DNA from: Acanthamoeba sp. SK_2022b
Taxonomy: Eukaryota; Discosea; Longamoebia; Acanthamoebidae
Direction: 5' to 3'
Assembly (NCBI GenBank): GCA_027943245.1
Contig: JANDJZ010001751.1
Coordinates: 62,001-126,000, forward strand
DNA: 64,000 nt
Below the pieces are notes generated by a model. The model saw nothing but the letters and a program-made list of their open reading frames with translations. It had not been told where the DNA came from and did not search any database. Position 1 is the first letter of the stretch. The number at the start of each line of letters is the position of its first letter. Both the position numbers and the translations under genes were made by a program. This document shows positions 48,387-58,630 of this stretch, one piece after another.

Positions 48387-49487
48387 CTACAACCGCATTG
48401 GCATGACAACGTAGGCCGCCGCCTGGCTGGCGCCGTCTTCGATCTGCACGCTGGAGACCGAGTCGGTCAACAGCAGGCGCACGTCTTCACACTTGAGCGC
48501 GTTCAACACGTCCAGCACGTAGCTGACGTTGAAGCCGATCTCCATCTCCGCGCCGTCGTAGCTGACGTCGAGGATCTCTTCCGCCTCTTCCTGCTCCGGG
48601 TTGTTGGCGGTGATCTTCAGCTGGTTCTGGCTGACGTACAGCCGCACGCCGCGGAATTTCTCGTTCGAGAGAATGGCCGCGCGCGCAAACGCCTGCTTGA
48701 GCAGATCGCAGCCGGCTTCCAGCGTTTTATCCGGGTTCTTCGGCAAGACGCGGCGATAGTCCGGGAAACGGCCGTCAACCAGCTTGGAGGTGAAGATGAA
48801 ATCGCCGACGTGGGCGCGAATGTTGTTGCTGCCGATCTGCAGCTGCAGCAGCGAATCGCCGCCGTCCAGCAGACGCACCAGCTCCATCACCCCTTTACGC
48901 GGCACGATCACCGAATGCGACGGCAGCTGTTGGCCGATCGGCATCGAACACACCGCCAGGCGGTGGCCGTCGGTCGCGACGGTGCGCAGCTCTTCGCCTT
49001 CGGTTTCAAACAGCATGCCGTTCAGGTAGTAACGCACGTCCTGATGGGCCATCGAGAACTGGGTGGCTTCGATCAGGCGCTTCAGCGTCGCCTGCGGCAA
49101 GGTGAACTCCACCTCGCTCTGCCAGTCGTCCAGGTTCGGGAAGTCCGCCGCCGGCAGCGTGGACAGCGAGAAGCGGCTGCGGCCGGACCGCACCAGCATG
49201 CGCTCGCTCTCCAGCGTGACGGCGATCTCCGCCCCTTCCGGCAGGCCACGGCAGATATCAAAGAATTTACGCGCGGGCACGGTGGTCGCGCCCGCCTCGT
49301 GCGGTTGGGACAGGGCGACGCGCGCCACCATCTCCATCTCCAGATCGGTGCCGGTCAGCAGCAGGGAGCCTTCCGTCACCTGCAGCAGCAGGTTGCCCAG
49401 GATCGGCAAGGTCGGGCGGCCGCCCAGCGGGCTGCTCACCTGTTGCAGCGGTTTTAGCAGATGCTCACGTTCAACGATAAATTTCAT
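48387..49487 (-). CDS. dnaN: DNA polymerase III sliding clamp (beta)
   Basis: The 366-residue protein forms the dimeric ring clamp of the replicase. Sequence from MKFIVEREHLLKPLQQVSSP to the C-terminal YVVMPMRL is the conserved enterobacterial clamp, including the partner-binding cleft residues. It starts 4 bases after dnaA and is co-transcribed with it. Confidence 0.99.
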   Translation of the reverse strand: MKFIVEREHLLKPLQQVSSPLGGRPTLPILGNLLLQVTEGSLLLTGTDLEMEMVARVALSQPHEAGATTVPARKFFDICRGLPEGAEIAVTLESERMLVRSGRSRFSLSTLPAADFPNLDDWQSEVEFTLPQATLKRLIEATQFSMAHQDVRYYLNGMLFETEGEELRTVATDGHRLAVCSMPIGQQLPSHSVIVPRKGVMELVRLLDGGDSLLQLQIGSNNIRAHVGDFIFTSKLVDGRFPDYRRVLPKNPDKTLEAGCDLLKQAFARAAILSNEKFRGVRLYVSQNQLKITANNPEQEEAEEILDVSYDGAEMEIGFNVSYVLDVLNALKCEDVRLLLTDSVSSVQIEDGASQAAAYVVMPMRL

Positions 49488-49491
49488 AGCG

Positions 49492-50886
49492 CTATGAAGA
49501 TAATGTTCTGATTAAATTGGAGAAATCTTCTTTGATGTCGTGACTTTCCTCACGCAGCTGCTCGATTTTCCGGCAGGCGTGCAACACCGTGGTATGGTCG
49601 CGGCCACCAAACGCATCGCCGATTTCCGGCAGGCTGTGGTTGGTGAGTTCCTTCGCCAGCGCCATCGCCATCTGGCGCGGGCGGGCAACGGATCGCGAAC
49701 GCCGCTTGGACAGCAAATCCGCGACTTTAATCTTGTAATACTCCGCCACCGTCTTTTGAATATTGTCGATGGTGACCAGCTTTTCCTGCAGCGCCAGCAG
49801 ATCGCGCAGCGCTTCGCGCACGAAATCGATGGTGATGGCCCGGCCGGTAAAGTTGGCGTTGGCGATCACGCGGTTCAGCGCCCCTTCGAGCTCACGCACG
49901 TTGGAACGCAGGCGCTTGGCGATGAAGAACGCCACTTCGCCCGGCAGGCGAATGTCGTTCTCGTCGGCCTTTTTCATCAGGATCGCCACGCGGGTTTCCA
50001 GCTCCGGCGGCTCGATCGCCACCGTCAGCCCCCAGCCGAAGCGGGACTTCAAACGATCTTCCACCCCGTTGATCTCTTTAGGGTAGCGATCCGAGGTCAG
50101 GATGATCTGCTGATTGCCTTCCAACAGGGCGTTAAAGGTATGGAAGAACTCTTCCTGCGAACGCTCCTTGTTGGCGAAGAATTGGATGTCATCGATCAGC
50201 AAGGCGTCGACCGAACGGTAGTAGCGCTTAAACTCTTCGATGGCATTGTTCTGCAACGCTTTGACCATGTCCTGCACGAAGCGTTCCGAGTGCATGTAGA
50301 CCACTTTGGCGTTGGCTTTGCGCGCCATGATGCCGTTGCCGACCGCGTGCAGCAGGTGAGTTTTACCCAGGCCGGTGCCGCCATACAGGAACAAAGGGTT
50401 GTAGGCGCCGCCCGGATTGTCCGCCACCTGGCGAGCCGCCGCGCGCGCCAGCTGGTTGGACTTACCCTCGACGAAGTTGTCGAAGGTGTGCTTGGGGTTG
50501 ACGTTGGAGCGGTAAGAGAGCTCGGGTTGCGCCGCCGCGTTGTCCCAGCTCGGGCGCGAAGGCGCGGCCGTGCGTGCCGCCGGGGCTGCGGGGGCGCTGC
50601 TGACGCTGGCGGTCACGGTCTGGCTGATCACCTGCGTGATCGGCTTGCTGCCGACTTCAAAACGCAGCAAAGGCGCATCCGTGCCGCAGAAATCATTCAG
50701 CAGACCATTGATGTTGTTTAAGTACTTATCGCGAACCCAATCCAGCACAAAACGGTTAGGCGCGTACAGCGCCAGGGTGTTGTCACTCAGTTCCGCCTGC
50801 AATGGGCGAATCCACATACTAAATTCTGTGGCAGGTAACTCATCCTGCAATCGGGCAAGACACTGCTGCCAAAGCGAAAGTGACAC
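49492..50886 (-). CDS. dnaA: Chromosomal replication initiator DnaA
   Basis: The 464-residue initiator has an N-terminal DnaB-interaction domain, a variable Ala/Pro/Thr-rich linker (about 90-130), an AAA+ domain (Walker [16 protein letters not shown], Walker [15 protein letters not shown], arginine finger in [10 protein letters not shown]) and the DnaA-box-binding helix-turn-helix ending [16 protein letters not shown] chose GTG 50886 ([16 protein letters not shown]) because it matches E. coli and lies behind GGAG; an in-frame GTG at 50898 adds four residues. It is divergent from rpmH. Confidence 0.98.
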   Translation of the reverse strand: MSLSLWQQCLARLQDELPATEFSMWIRPLQAELSDNTLALYAPNRFVLDWVRDKYLNNINGLLNDFCGTDAPLLRFEVGSKPITQVISQTVTASVSSAPAAPAARTAAPSRPSWDNAAAQPELSYRSNVNPKHTFDNFVEGKSNQLARAAARQVADNPGGAYNPLFLYGGTGLGKTHLLHAVGNGIMARKANAKVVYMHSERFVQDMVKALQNNAIEEFKRYYRSVDALLIDDIQFFANKERSQEEFFHTFNALLEGNQQIILTSDRYPKEINGVEDRLKSRFGWGLTVAIEPPELETRVAILMKKADENDIRLPGEVAFFIAKRLRSNVRELEGALNRVIANANFTGRAITIDFVREALRDLLALQEKLVTIDNIQKTVAEYYKIKVADLLSKRRSRSVARPRQMAMALAKELTNHSLPEIGDAFGGRDHTTVLHACRKIEQLREESHDIKEDFSNLIRTLSS

Positions 50887-51025
50887 GGCGGACTCCACTC
50901 GAACAAGATCAATAAAGAAAAGAAACGGGCAACTTTTTTATAACTCATGATTTTTGACACATACCCGGCATCGGCTGTTTGCCTGTGGGGGATGCGAACC
51001 GCCTTTCACGGTTTGTGTCCCTCAC

Positions 51026-51274
51026 GATCCCGGTATGAGGGATCGCGATCGGAATGACGGATCATAGCGCAATCCGCGCAAGAGATCCTCCCCTTCCTCA
51101 CAGATTAGATCCATTTTATCCACAGGCCGCAGCCGGCGGCGATCTTTTCACCGCCGGCGCCGAATGGCCGCGCAGATCCCGGCCGCTGCGCCGCGTTTTT
51201 TACATTGTCAACCGGTTATACCCTGTTATCCACGCCGGATCCTGAGATCGCGCGCAAAGGATCTCACGGGGATC
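51026..51274. promoter_or_regulatory. dnaA control region: DnaA boxes within a GATC cluster
   Basis: A perfect DnaA box TTATCCACA lies at 51116-51124 and a one-mismatch box TTATCCACG at 51226-51234. Twelve GATC sites fall within 249 bp (first bases 51026, 51041, 51047, 51060, 51084, 51108, 51141, 51175, 51238, 51246, 51260, 51271). This suits DnaA autoregulation and SeqA/Dam control of dnaA. No AT-rich unwinding element is seen. Confidence 0.85.
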
Positions 51275-51275
51275 C

Positions 51276-51303
51276 TTGCGATTTCACCCCGAGTCCGTAT
51301 AAT
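51276..51303 (+). promoter_or_regulatory. Upstream rpmH promoter
   Basis: TTGCGA (51276-51281), 16 bp, TATAAT (51298-51303). The -10 is perfect, and no ribosome site or gene start lies nearer than rpmH. Confidence 0.65.
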
Positions 51304-51435
51304 CTTCGCCCTACGTGTGATACCTGGTTCCTTATGGTGCGTCATTAGCCAGACAGGATTCTGCGGTGACCACGGGCCAAGACCGGATTTTGTTCCGTTA
51401 TTGGCAGACAACCAGGTAGGCTGGCGCGATGCGAA

Positions 51436-51464
51436 TTGACTCAGGACTGTACAATTATTACAAT
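51436..51464 (+). promoter_or_regulatory. Downstream rpmH promoter
   Basis: TTGACT (51436-51441), 17 bp, TACAAT (51459-51464), about 100 bases before the rpmH ATG. It is a strong sigma-70 match and the likely main promoter of rpmH-rnpA. Confidence 0.8.
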
Positions 51465-51556
51465 CCCGCTTCTTTATGTATTGCGATTGAGGCGTCGGTC
51501 ATCTTCACGCCGAGTAGCCAAACGCGTTTACTGATCAGTAATTATTTTAAGTTTAG

Positions 51557-51709
<153 letters not shown>

Positions 51710-51726
51710 TAAAGCTAACCCGCTGA

Positions 51727-52086
51727 GTGGTTAAGCTCGCTTTTCCCAGGGAGTTACGTTTGTTAACTCCCACTCATTTCACTTTCGTCTTCCAGCAGCC
51801 ACAACGGGCTGGCACGCCGCAAATCACCATCCTCGGCCGCCTGAACCAGCTGGGGCATCCCCGCATCGGTCTTACCGTCGCCAAAAAACACGTCAAACGC
51901 GCGCACGAGCGTAATCGGATCAAACGCCTAACCCGCGAAAGCTTCCGCCTGCGCCAGCACGAATTACCGGCGATGGATTTTGTCGTGGTGGCCAAAAAGG
52001 GGATAGCGGATTTGGATAACCGCGCGCTGACGGAAGCTTTGGATAAATTATGGCGTCGCCACTGTCGCCAGGCTCCCGCATCCTGA
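51727..52086 (+). CDS. rnpA: Ribonuclease P protein component
   Basis: The 119-residue basic protein assists RNase P RNA in maturing tRNA 5' ends. The signature motif [19 protein letters not shown] and the N-terminus [20 protein letters not shown] match E. coli RnpA. It starts at GTG 51727, as in E. coli, 17 bases after rpmH, and overlaps yidD by 37 bases. Confidence 0.98.
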   Translation: MVKLAFPRELRLLTPTHFTFVFQQPQRAGTPQITILGRLNQLGHPRIGLTVAKKHVKRAHERNRIKRLTRESFRLRQHELPAMDFVVVAKKGIADLDNRALTEALDKLWRRHCRQAPAS

Positions 52087-52307
52087 TCGGGCTGGTGCGG
52101 GCCTATCAGCTCGTCATCAGTCCGCTGCTAGGGCCTCGTTGTCGCTTCCAGCCGACATGCTCTCATTACGCAATTGAGGCATTAAGCAGGTTTGGCATGA
52201 TAAAAGGCAGTTGGTTAGCATTGAAACGCGTATTAAAATGCCACCCTTTGAACCCAGGTGGCGATGATCCGGTGCCGCCAAAAACCGACGATAACAGAGA
52301 ACACTAA
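52050..52307 (+). CDS. yidD: Membrane protein insertion efficiency factor YidD
   Basis: The 85-residue protein has an amphipathic N-terminus ([20 protein letters not shown]) and the conserved cysteine motif [15 protein letters not shown], with [12 protein letters not shown] near the end. It assists YidC-dependent membrane insertion. It overlaps rnpA and ends 2 bases before yidC. Confidence 0.97.
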   Translation: MASPLSPGSRILIGLVRAYQLVISPLLGPRCRFQPTCSHYAIEALSRFGMIKGSWLALKRVLKCHPLNPGGDDPVPPKTDDNREH

Positions 52308-52309
52308 CG

Positions 52310-53947
52310 ATGGATTCGCAACGCAATCTTCTCCTCATCGCTCTGCTGTTCGTGTCTTTCATGATCTGGCAGGCATGGCAAACGGACAACGCTCCGCAGC
52401 CGGCCGCACAGACCACGCAACAGACTTCGAACGCAGTAGCCGGTGATGCCGCCAGCCAGGCCGTGCCAGCCAGTGGTCAGGGTAAGCTGATTACCGTGAA
52501 CACCGACGTGCTGTCACTGACCATCAACACCCGTGGTGGCGATATCGAGCAGGCTAAACTGTTGGCCTACCCGGATACTCTGGGTTCATCGACTCCGTTC
52601 CAACTGCTGGAAACCACTCCGTCGTTCGTCTATCAGGCGCAAAGCGGCCTGACCGGTAAAAACGGCCCGGACAACCCGGCCAACGGCGAACGCCCGCTGT
52701 ATCAGGCGGCGCAGGACAGCTACACCCTGCCGGAAGGCCAGGACGAACTGCGCATCCCGCTGACCTACACCGATAAAGACGGCGCGGTCTACACCAAGAC
52801 CTTCGTGCTCAAACGCGATCACTATGCGGTCGGCGTGGATTACAGCATCGACAACAAAGGCGCGACGCCGCTGGAGCTGACCCTGTTCGGCCAGCTGAAG
52901 CAGACCACCGAATTGCCTAAGCACCGCGACACCGGCAGCAGCAACTTCGCGCTGCACACCTTCCGCGGCGCGGCGTACTCGTCCAGCGATGACAAGTACC
53001 AGAAATACGCATTCGACAAAGACGAAAACCTGAGCGTCACCACCAAAGACGGTTGGGTCGCCATGCTGCAACAGTACTTCGCCACCGCGTGGGTACCGGC
53101 GACCAAGGGTGACAACACCTTCTACACCGCCAAACCAGGCGACAACCTGTCCACCATCGGCTTCAAATCTACGCCGGTCGTGGTGCAGCCGGGCGCTCAG
53201 CAGCAGCTGAACGCGACCCTGTGGGTCGGCCCGGAGCTGCAGGACCAGATGGCCCAGCTGGCGCCGCACCTGGACCTGACCGTGGATTACGGTTGGCTGT
53301 GGTTCATCTCCCAGCCGCTGTTCAAACTGCTGAAGTTCATCCACGGCTTTATCGGTAACTGGGGCTTCTCCATCATCATCATCACCTTCATCGTGCGCGG
53401 CATCATGTACCCGCTGACCAAGGCGCAGTACACCTCGATGGCGAAAATGCGCATGCTGCAGCCGAAGCTGCAGGCGATGCGCGAGCGCATCGGCGATGAC
53501 AAACAGCGCATGAGCCAAGAGATGATGGCGCTGTACAAGGCGGAGAAAGTGAACCCGCTCGGCGGCTGCCTGCCGCTGATCATTCAGATGCCGATCTTCC
53601 TGGCGCTGTACTACATGCTGATGGGTTCGGTCGAGCTGCGCCACGCGCCGTTCGCCCTGTGGATCCATGACCTGTCGGCGCAAGACCCGTACTACATCCT
53701 GCCAATCCTGATGGGCGTGACGATGTTCTTCATTCAGAAGATGTCGCCGACCACCGTGACTGACCCGATGCAGCAGAAAATCATGACCTTCATGCCGGTG
53801 ATCTTCACAGTGTTCTTCCTGTGGTTCCCGTCCGGTCTGGTGCTGTACTACATCGTCAGTAACCTGGTGACCATCCTGCAGCAGCAGCTGATTTACCGCG
53901 GTCTGGAAAAACGCGGTCTGCACAGCCGCGACAAGAAAAAAAGCTAA
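52310..53947 (+). CDS. yidC: Membrane protein insertase YidC
   Basis: The 545-residue inner-membrane insertase has an N-terminal anchor ([17 protein letters not shown]), a large periplasmic P1 domain (about 30-340), and five C-terminal helices forming the hydrophilic groove, with the conserved [15 protein letters not shown] and [17 protein letters not shown]. It inserts and folds membrane proteins alone or with SecYEG. Confidence 0.99.
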   Translation: MDSQRNLLLIALLFVSFMIWQAWQTDNAPQPAAQTTQQTSNAVAGDAASQAVPASGQGKLITVNTDVLSLTINTRGGDIEQAKLLAYPDTLGSSTPFQLLETTPSFVYQAQSGLTGKNGPDNPANGERPLYQAAQDSYTLPEGQDELRIPLTYTDKDGAVYTKTFVLKRDHYAVGVDYSIDNKGATPLELTLFGQLKQTTELPKHRDTGSSNFALHTFRGAAYSSSDDKYQKYAFDKDENLSVTTKDGWVAMLQQYFATAWVPATKGDNTFYTAKPGDNLSTIGFKSTPVVVQPGAQQQLNATLWVGPELQDQMAQLAPHLDLTVDYGWLWFISQPLFKLLKFIHGFIGNWGFSIIIITFIVRGIMYPLTKAQYTSMAKMRMLQPKLQAMRERIGDDKQRMSQEMMALYKAEKVNPLGGCLPLIIQMPIFLALYYMLMGSVELRHAPFALWIHDLSAQDPYYILPILMGVTMFFIQKMSPTTVTDPMQQKIMTFMPVIFTVFFLWFPSGLVLYYIVSNLVTILQQQLIYRGLEKRGLHSRDKKKS

Positions 53948-53990
53948 GCGTATTGTAGGGGTTCGGCGCGCCGACCCTTGCAGTCACACC

Positions 53991-54016
53991 AAAGGCGGTC
54001 ATTAGACCGCCTTTTT
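53991..54016 (+). terminator. Intrinsic terminator after yidC
   Basis: AAAGGCGGTC (53991-54000) pairs with GACCGCCTTT (54005-54014), followed by Ts. It separates yidC from mnmE. Confidence 0.88.
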
Positions 54017-54043
54017 GCATCTTAATCGTCAGAGAGAACCGTT

Positions 54044-55408
54044 ATGAGCACCACCGATACCATCGTAGCCCAAGCCACCCCGCCGGGACGCGGCGGCGTC
54101 GGCATTCTGCGCATTTCCGGAAGCCAGGCCAAAGACGTCGCCCAGGCGTTGCTCGGCAAGCTGCCGAAGCCGCGCTACGCTGACTATCTGCCGTTCCGCG
54201 ACGCCACGGGCGCCACCCTCGATCAGGGTATCGCGCTGTGGTTCCCTGGGCCGAACTCCTTTACCGGCGAAGACGTGCTGGAACTGCAGGGCCACGGCGG
54301 GCCGGTGATCCTCGATCTGTTGCTCAAGCGCGTGCTGGCGCTGCCCGACGTGCGCATCGCACGGCCCGGCGAGTTCTCCGAACGCGCGTTCCTCAACGAC
54401 AAACTCGATTTGGCGCAGGCCGAAGCGATTGCCGATCTGATCGACGCCAGCTCCGAGCAGGCGGCACGTTCGGCGATGAACTCGCTGCAGGGCGCCTTCT
54501 CCACCCGCATCCACCAGCTCGTGGAAGCGCTCACTCACCTGCGAATCTACGTGGAAGCGGCGATCGACTTCCCCGACGAGGAAATCGACTTCCTGTCCGA
54601 CGGTAAAATCGAGGCGCAGCTCAACGACGTGATGGCGGATCTGGACAGCGTGCGTGGCGAAGCGCGCCAGGGCAGCCTGCTGCGCGAAGGGATGAAGGTG
54701 GTGATCGCCGGGCGCCCCAACGCCGGTAAATCCAGCCTGCTCAATGCGTTGGCCGGGCGCGAGGCGGCGATCGTCACCGATATCGCCGGCACCACCCGCG
54801 ACGTCTTGCGCGAACATATCCATATCGACGGCATGCCGCTGCACATCATCGACACCGCCGGCCTGCGCGACGCCAGCGACGAAGTTGAGCGTATCGGCAT
54901 CGAACGTGCGTGGAACGAGATCGAACAGGCCGACAGAGTGCTGTTTATGGTTGACGGCACCACCACCGCCGCCACCGAGCCGGCGGAGATCTGGCCGGAG
55001 TTTATGGCGCGCCTGCCGGGCACGCTGCCGATCACCGTGGTGCGCAACAAGGCCGACATCACCGGTGAAACGCTGGGTCTGACGGAAGTGAACAACCACT
55101 CACTTATTCGCCTGTCGGCCCGCACCGGCGAAGGCGTCGATGTGCTGCGCGATCATCTGAAACAGAGCATGGGCTTCACCAGCAACATGGAAGGCGGTTT
55201 CCTGGCGCGCCGTCGCCACCTGCAGGCGCTGGAGCTGGCGGCACAGCACCTGGTGCAAGGTAAAGAACAGTTAGTGAGCGCTTACGCGGGCGAGCTATTG
55301 GCCGAGGAGCTGCGTCAGGCGCAGCTGGCCTTGAGTGAAATCACCGGCGAATTCACCTCCGACGACCTGCTGGGCCGCATCTTCTCCAGCTTCTGTATCG
55401 GTAAATAA
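54044..55408 (+). CDS. mnmE: tRNA modification GTPase MnmE
   Basis: The 454-residue GTPase works with MnmG to make 5-carboxymethylaminomethyluridine at the tRNA wobble position. It shows an N-terminal tetrahydrofolate-binding domain, a G domain inserted in a helical domain ([27 protein letters not shown]) and the C-terminal CIGK with its functional cysteine. The length equals E. coli MnmE. Confidence 0.99.
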   Translation: MSTTDTIVAQATPPGRGGVGILRISGSQAKDVAQALLGKLPKPRYADYLPFRDATGATLDQGIALWFPGPNSFTGEDVLELQGHGGPVILDLLLKRVLALPDVRIARPGEFSERAFLNDKLDLAQAEAIADLIDASSEQAARSAMNSLQGAFSTRIHQLVEALTHLRIYVEAAIDFPDEEIDFLSDGKIEAQLNDVMADLDSVRGEARQGSLLREGMKVVIAGRPNAGKSSLLNALAGREAAIVTDIAGTTRDVLREHIHIDGMPLHIIDTAGLRDASDEVERIGIERAWNEIEQADRVLFMVDGTTTAATEPAEIWPEFMARLPGTLPITVVRNKADITGETLGLTEVNNHSLIRLSARTGEGVDVLRDHLKQSMGFTSNMEGGFLARRRHLQALELAAQHLVQGKEQLVSAYAGELLAEELRQAQLALSEITGEFTSDDLLGRIFSSFCIGK

Positions 55409-55426
55409 CGCCGCCAGACGCCTTCA

Positions 55427-55459
55427 CGGCCGGGACAAACCCTTGTTCCGGCCGTTTTT
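55427..55459 (+). terminator. Intrinsic terminator of mnmE
   Basis: CGGCCGGGACAA (55427-55438) pairs with TTGTTCCGGCCG (55443-55454) with one G-U, followed by five Ts. Confidence 0.88.
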
Positions 55460-55555
55460 CTTTCCCGCGCTCGCTCTGCGCGCCGGCTCACAGAGCCGCT
55501 ACCGCCCTCCACGCTATACTGAAAAGTCAGGAATCTCTCTCAGGAACGAGTCAAC

Positions 55556-56356
55556 ATGGCATTGACCCTCAAGGTACTGCTGGAAAACCGCCGCGCCGCC
55601 GGCGCCGACCCATTATTGCAGGCCAAGGCCGGGCTAAGCCTGCTGATTGAGGATGAGACGACGTCCATACTGTTCGATACCGGCCCCGACGACAGCTTTC
55701 TGCGCAATGCGGCGCTGATGGGCGTCGATCTCTCCCGTATTACCGCAACAGTGCTCTCCCACGGCCACTATGACCACTGCGGCGGCGTCGCCTGGCTGCC
55801 GGACAACAGCCGCATCATCTGCCACCCGCAGATCGGGGATGAACGCTATGCGGCGCTGAAGGTGCTGGGCCACACCCGCAAAATCAAAAAGCTCTCCTTG
55901 GATATCGACTACTCGCGCCACCGCATGCACTACAGCCGCGAACCGCTGGCGATCGGCGATCGCTTTATGTGGTCAGGCGAAATCGCGGTACCCGCCCCGC
56001 GCGCCTACGGGGTGATCGCCGGGGAAAACGCGGCGGTAGATTACGTGATCGACGAAGGGGTGCTGATTTACAAATCGGATCGAGGTCTGGTGATCGTGAC
56101 CGGCTGCGGGCACCGCGGGATCGTCAATATCGTGCGCCATTGCCAGAAAATCACCGGGATCGATCGGATCCACGCCCTGATCGGCGGTTTTCATCTACGC
56201 TGCGCTTCCCCGCGCACGCTCTGGCGCGTCCGCCGTTTTTTACGGCAGTATCCGCCGGAAAAGATCATGGGCTGCCACTGTACCGGCGCCTGGGGCCAGC
56301 TATGGCTGCCGGCAGGGATCTCGCCAGCCACCGGCGATACGCTGATCCTGGATTAG
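55556..56356 (+). CDS. MBL-fold metallohydrolase
   Basis: The 266-residue metallo-beta-lactamase-fold enzyme has the metal motif SHGHYDHCGG, the GCGHRGIVNIVRHC segment and a late His in IGGFHLR. The layout resembles the dihydropteroate-like 'MJ0301/DHPS' branch, for which the physiological substrate is mostly unknown. It starts at ATG 55556 after AGGAACGAGTCAAC. It is GC-rich like the core genes and converges on the permease gene. Confidence 0.85.
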   Translation: MALTLKVLLENRRAAGADPLLQAKAGLSLLIEDETTSILFDTGPDDSFLRNAALMGVDLSRITATVLSHGHYDHCGGVAWLPDNSRIICHPQIGDERYAALKVLGHTRKIKKLSLDIDYSRHRMHYSREPLAIGDRFMWSGEIAVPAPRAYGVIAGENAAVDYVIDEGVLIYKSDRGLVIVTGCGHRGIVNIVRHCQKITGIDRIHALIGGFHLRCASPRTLWRVRRFLRQYPPEKIMGCHCTGAWGQLWLPAGISPATGDTLILD

Positions 56357-56366
56357 ACGTACCGCC

Positions 56367-57485
56367 TTATACAAATAGCGTCGCTATCACCGCGATGCCG
56401 CAGCACAGCACCGCTATTCCCACCATCTTTTGCCGGCCGTCGCCCCGCTGTAAAAAATACAGTGATGGGATGAAAAAGACGGTCATCACGATAACGGGTA
56501 TCGACCAGCTCGAGATGATCTTGATAATACTCGGATTAATCGTGCCGATAAGCGTACAGACAATAATGTTCCCCGCGATAATTCCCTTTTTTCCCGCCAT
56601 ACCGAAGGACGTAATACCGTCGATTACATCAGTCAACGTGCCCATATAAGCACCACCGGTGAGCAAACACAGCAATAGGGCTGCGCCTAACCATGCCATC
56701 GAGTTGCCGGTCAAGCCGGCGGTATAAAACAGCGCATCCACATTACGGCCGTTAATGATCGAGATATCATCCAACGTCAGCAAGCGGCTGATAGCGATAA
56801 CGATCATGGCGATAAACGCCAAGATCAGTATCTTGCCGAACAGAATACTGCGCGCCTGCGGCCGCACGGCGCTTTTCGCAAACCGCTGGATGCACGGGGT
56901 AAAGTTAAACGTAAAAAGAAAAATCGGCAGCAGCATCAACGTCTGCAATGAAATGCTCGGCGGCGCAGGCGCCAGCTGAGCCCCAGCAGGTTGTAACAGG
57001 AAAAACACCGTCAGGATCGCCACCATCACGATAGAAACCAGTGCCATTCTGGAGATCAGGTGCTCAATTCGCTGGCTAAACGCCAACCATGCAGCCGACA
57101 GCATCGCACTCAACAACAGCGAAATACCGCCCCGAATCCAGAATCCATCGTGGAGAAAAGACACGACAACGTTAACCAGAGTAATGAAATTTATCAGCAC
57201 GATAATGATCATCGACAGAATAAACAGCACACAGACAATTGCCGCCGCCCGCTCGCCGATAAACGTCGATGATGCCGCCAGGAAATCTTTCTCCGGGTGC
57301 GAAGTGATGAATTTGAAAAAAAGATAGTGCGCCATCATCGATACCGACATGGCGATAACGATAAACAGCGCGAACGCTTTCATCCCCAACACGCCCGGCC
57401 CCACAGCCTGGGGCAAAAAGAAAATCCCGGCGCCGAATGCCGTGGAGAAAAAGGTAACTGGCCAATACAGGTGTGAAATTTTCAT
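56367..57485 (-). CDS. Amino-acid permease, HAAAP (SdaC/TdcC-like) family
   Basis: The 372-residue membrane protein has about 11 helices and opens with YWPVTFFSTAFGAGIFFLPQ, the HAAAP signature region with the GAGI(F/L)FLP motif. The family imports serine, threonine, tryptophan or tyrosine with protons. It lies 58 bases after an unknown gene on the same strand, and both are richer in A/T and in ATA/TTA codons than their neighbours, so they form a probable acquired operon. The specific substrate cannot be read from sequence. Confidence 0.82.
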   Translation of the reverse strand: MKISHLYWPVTFFSTAFGAGIFFLPQAVGPGVLGMKAFALFIVIAMSVSMMAHYLFFKFITSHPEKDFLAASSTFIGERAAAIVCVLFILSMIIIVLINFITLVNVVVSFLHDGFWIRGGISLLLSAMLSAAWLAFSQRIEHLISRMALVSIVMVAILTVFFLLQPAGAQLAPAPPSISLQTLMLLPIFLFTFNFTPCIQRFAKSAVRPQARSILFGKILILAFIAMIVIAISRLLTLDDISIINGRNVDALFYTAGLTGNSMAWLGAALLLCLLTGGAYMGTLTDVIDGITSFGMAGKKGIIAGNIIVCTLIGTINPSIIKIISSWSIPVIVMTVFFIPSLYFLQRGDGRQKMVGIAVLCCGIAVIATLFV

Positions 57486-57543
57486 GATGATGCTCGACCA
57501 TCATGGCTATGCGGCAACGCATAGCCAACTGGCAAAAAAAATG

Positions 57544-58437
57544 TCATTCGAAACAGGATCTGCCGAAGAAGACCAGTAAGGAAGGCAAGGAGAAGTTATC
57601 GTAAAAAGTCGCGGCTGCACGATAGCCGTTAAGCACGTTAACGCGCGAACACAGCGGAAAAACGCCAATATGCGACGTGTAATTATCGAAGACTTTATTG
57701 GAGGAAATGCGATACCGAATGGCCCTGAACGTCGCGGCATTTCCCGCCGCGCAGGTCGGTTTATTTTCCTTGATGATATCGAACCTATGCTCTCCCACCG
57801 TCATCTTCACATTGCCGTCTTGGCGCTGAAAATACGCCTCTTTATCCATACGGTTCTTAATATGGCGTTTAAAGCGATCCGCCATGTTTTTTTCACTGAC
57901 ATAAAATGTATTTATATCAATACCATGTCTTTGATTCGACGCCAGAATGTAGTCATTTATTTTTTCCGGAATAATATACGGCGATGTCGCTATCTTCCTG
58001 AATTCGTTAGCGCCGTCTATCTCGCTGCCATCGCTTTTTTCCATATAGAAATCATTTATTTCCATCAAGAAGTCCGGCTGAACATTGAGTTGTCGAATGG
58101 ATTCGGCTATGTAGTCAATGCAGAATTGCGCTGATTTTTCCACTTCACTGCTGACAGAAAAACGATCGTCCAAATTAACCACGGTATGCCCACCGGAAAT
58201 CAGCACCTTATCCGTCAAAAAAGGCGATGCCAGCGCGATGAGCTCTTCGACGTTGTTATTTGAAACCTCATTATTGACCACCTCAATGATTCCATTCTGA
58301 TCGGCTTTGTAGACGATAAAACGATCTTCACCCTTCCAACCTTTTTTGCAGTTGCATTTATATTCTTTAAAAACAACACGTTCAGCTATCTTATAAAATT
58401 CGGCGCTTTGCAGCGGCATTAACTCGAGATCTGGCAT
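57544..58437 (-). CDS. Protein of unknown function (297 aa), AT-rich
   Basis: The product is soluble, with no signal peptide or membrane helix. Visible features are a CNCKKGW motif near residue 28, ISGGHTVVNLDDRFS near 85, LMEINDFYMEKSDGSE near 125, the basic stretch RFKRHIKNRMDKEAYF near 190 and PTCAAGNAATFRAIRYR near 230. I do not recognise a family. I chose ATG 58437 because AGAAGG lies just upstream; further in-frame starts reach 58536 but lack a ribosome site. Composition is strikingly AT-rich (18 G/C in 57901-57960), marking recent acquisition. It precedes the permease in an operon and is divergent from a tRNA-like gene. Confidence 0.7.
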   Translation of the reverse strand: MPDLELMPLQSAEFYKIAERVVFKEYKCNCKKGWKGEDRFIVYKADQNGIIEVVNNEVSNNNVEELIALASPFLTDKVLISGGHTVVNLDDRFSVSSEVEKSAQFCIDYIAESIRQLNVQPDFLMEINDFYMEKSDGSEIDGANEFRKIATSPYIIPEKINDYILASNQRHGIDINTFYVSEKNMADRFKRHIKNRMDKEAYFQRQDGNVKMTVGEHRFDIIKENKPTCAAGNAATFRAIRYRISSNKVFDNYTSHIGVFPLCSRVNVLNGYRAAATFYDNFSLPSLLVFFGRSCFE

Positions 58438-58557
58438 GCCCTTCTTCCCTATTCGTAGCCAATGACGCCAATTTTTTATAACAATAGCTAATGTAAATTT
58501 AGTGATCTGACTCTGATAATTAACAATCACCCACATAAATCATGGTTTTTTTGGCCT

Positions 58558-58586
58558 TTGTCACACTTCCAAGTTTAGGTTATTTT
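58558..58586 (+). promoter_or_regulatory. Promoter of the tRNA-Ser-like gene
   Basis: TTGTCA (58558-58563), 17 bp, TATTTT (58581-58586) lies 45 bases upstream of the tRNA-like gene, leaving a leader of about 38 nt for 5' processing. The divergent gap 58438-58630 holds nothing else that I can support. Confidence 0.5.
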
Positions 58587-58630
58587 AACCATTTTTATTT
58601 TGTGGTTTTATGTGTCCAACAAACGGATGC

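Noticed and set aside
51000..51300. Chromosomal origin oriC
   Set aside because: The GATC density is origin-like, but only two DnaA boxes and no AT-rich 13-mers are present, and the mnmG/mioC neighbours of enterobacterial oriC are absent.
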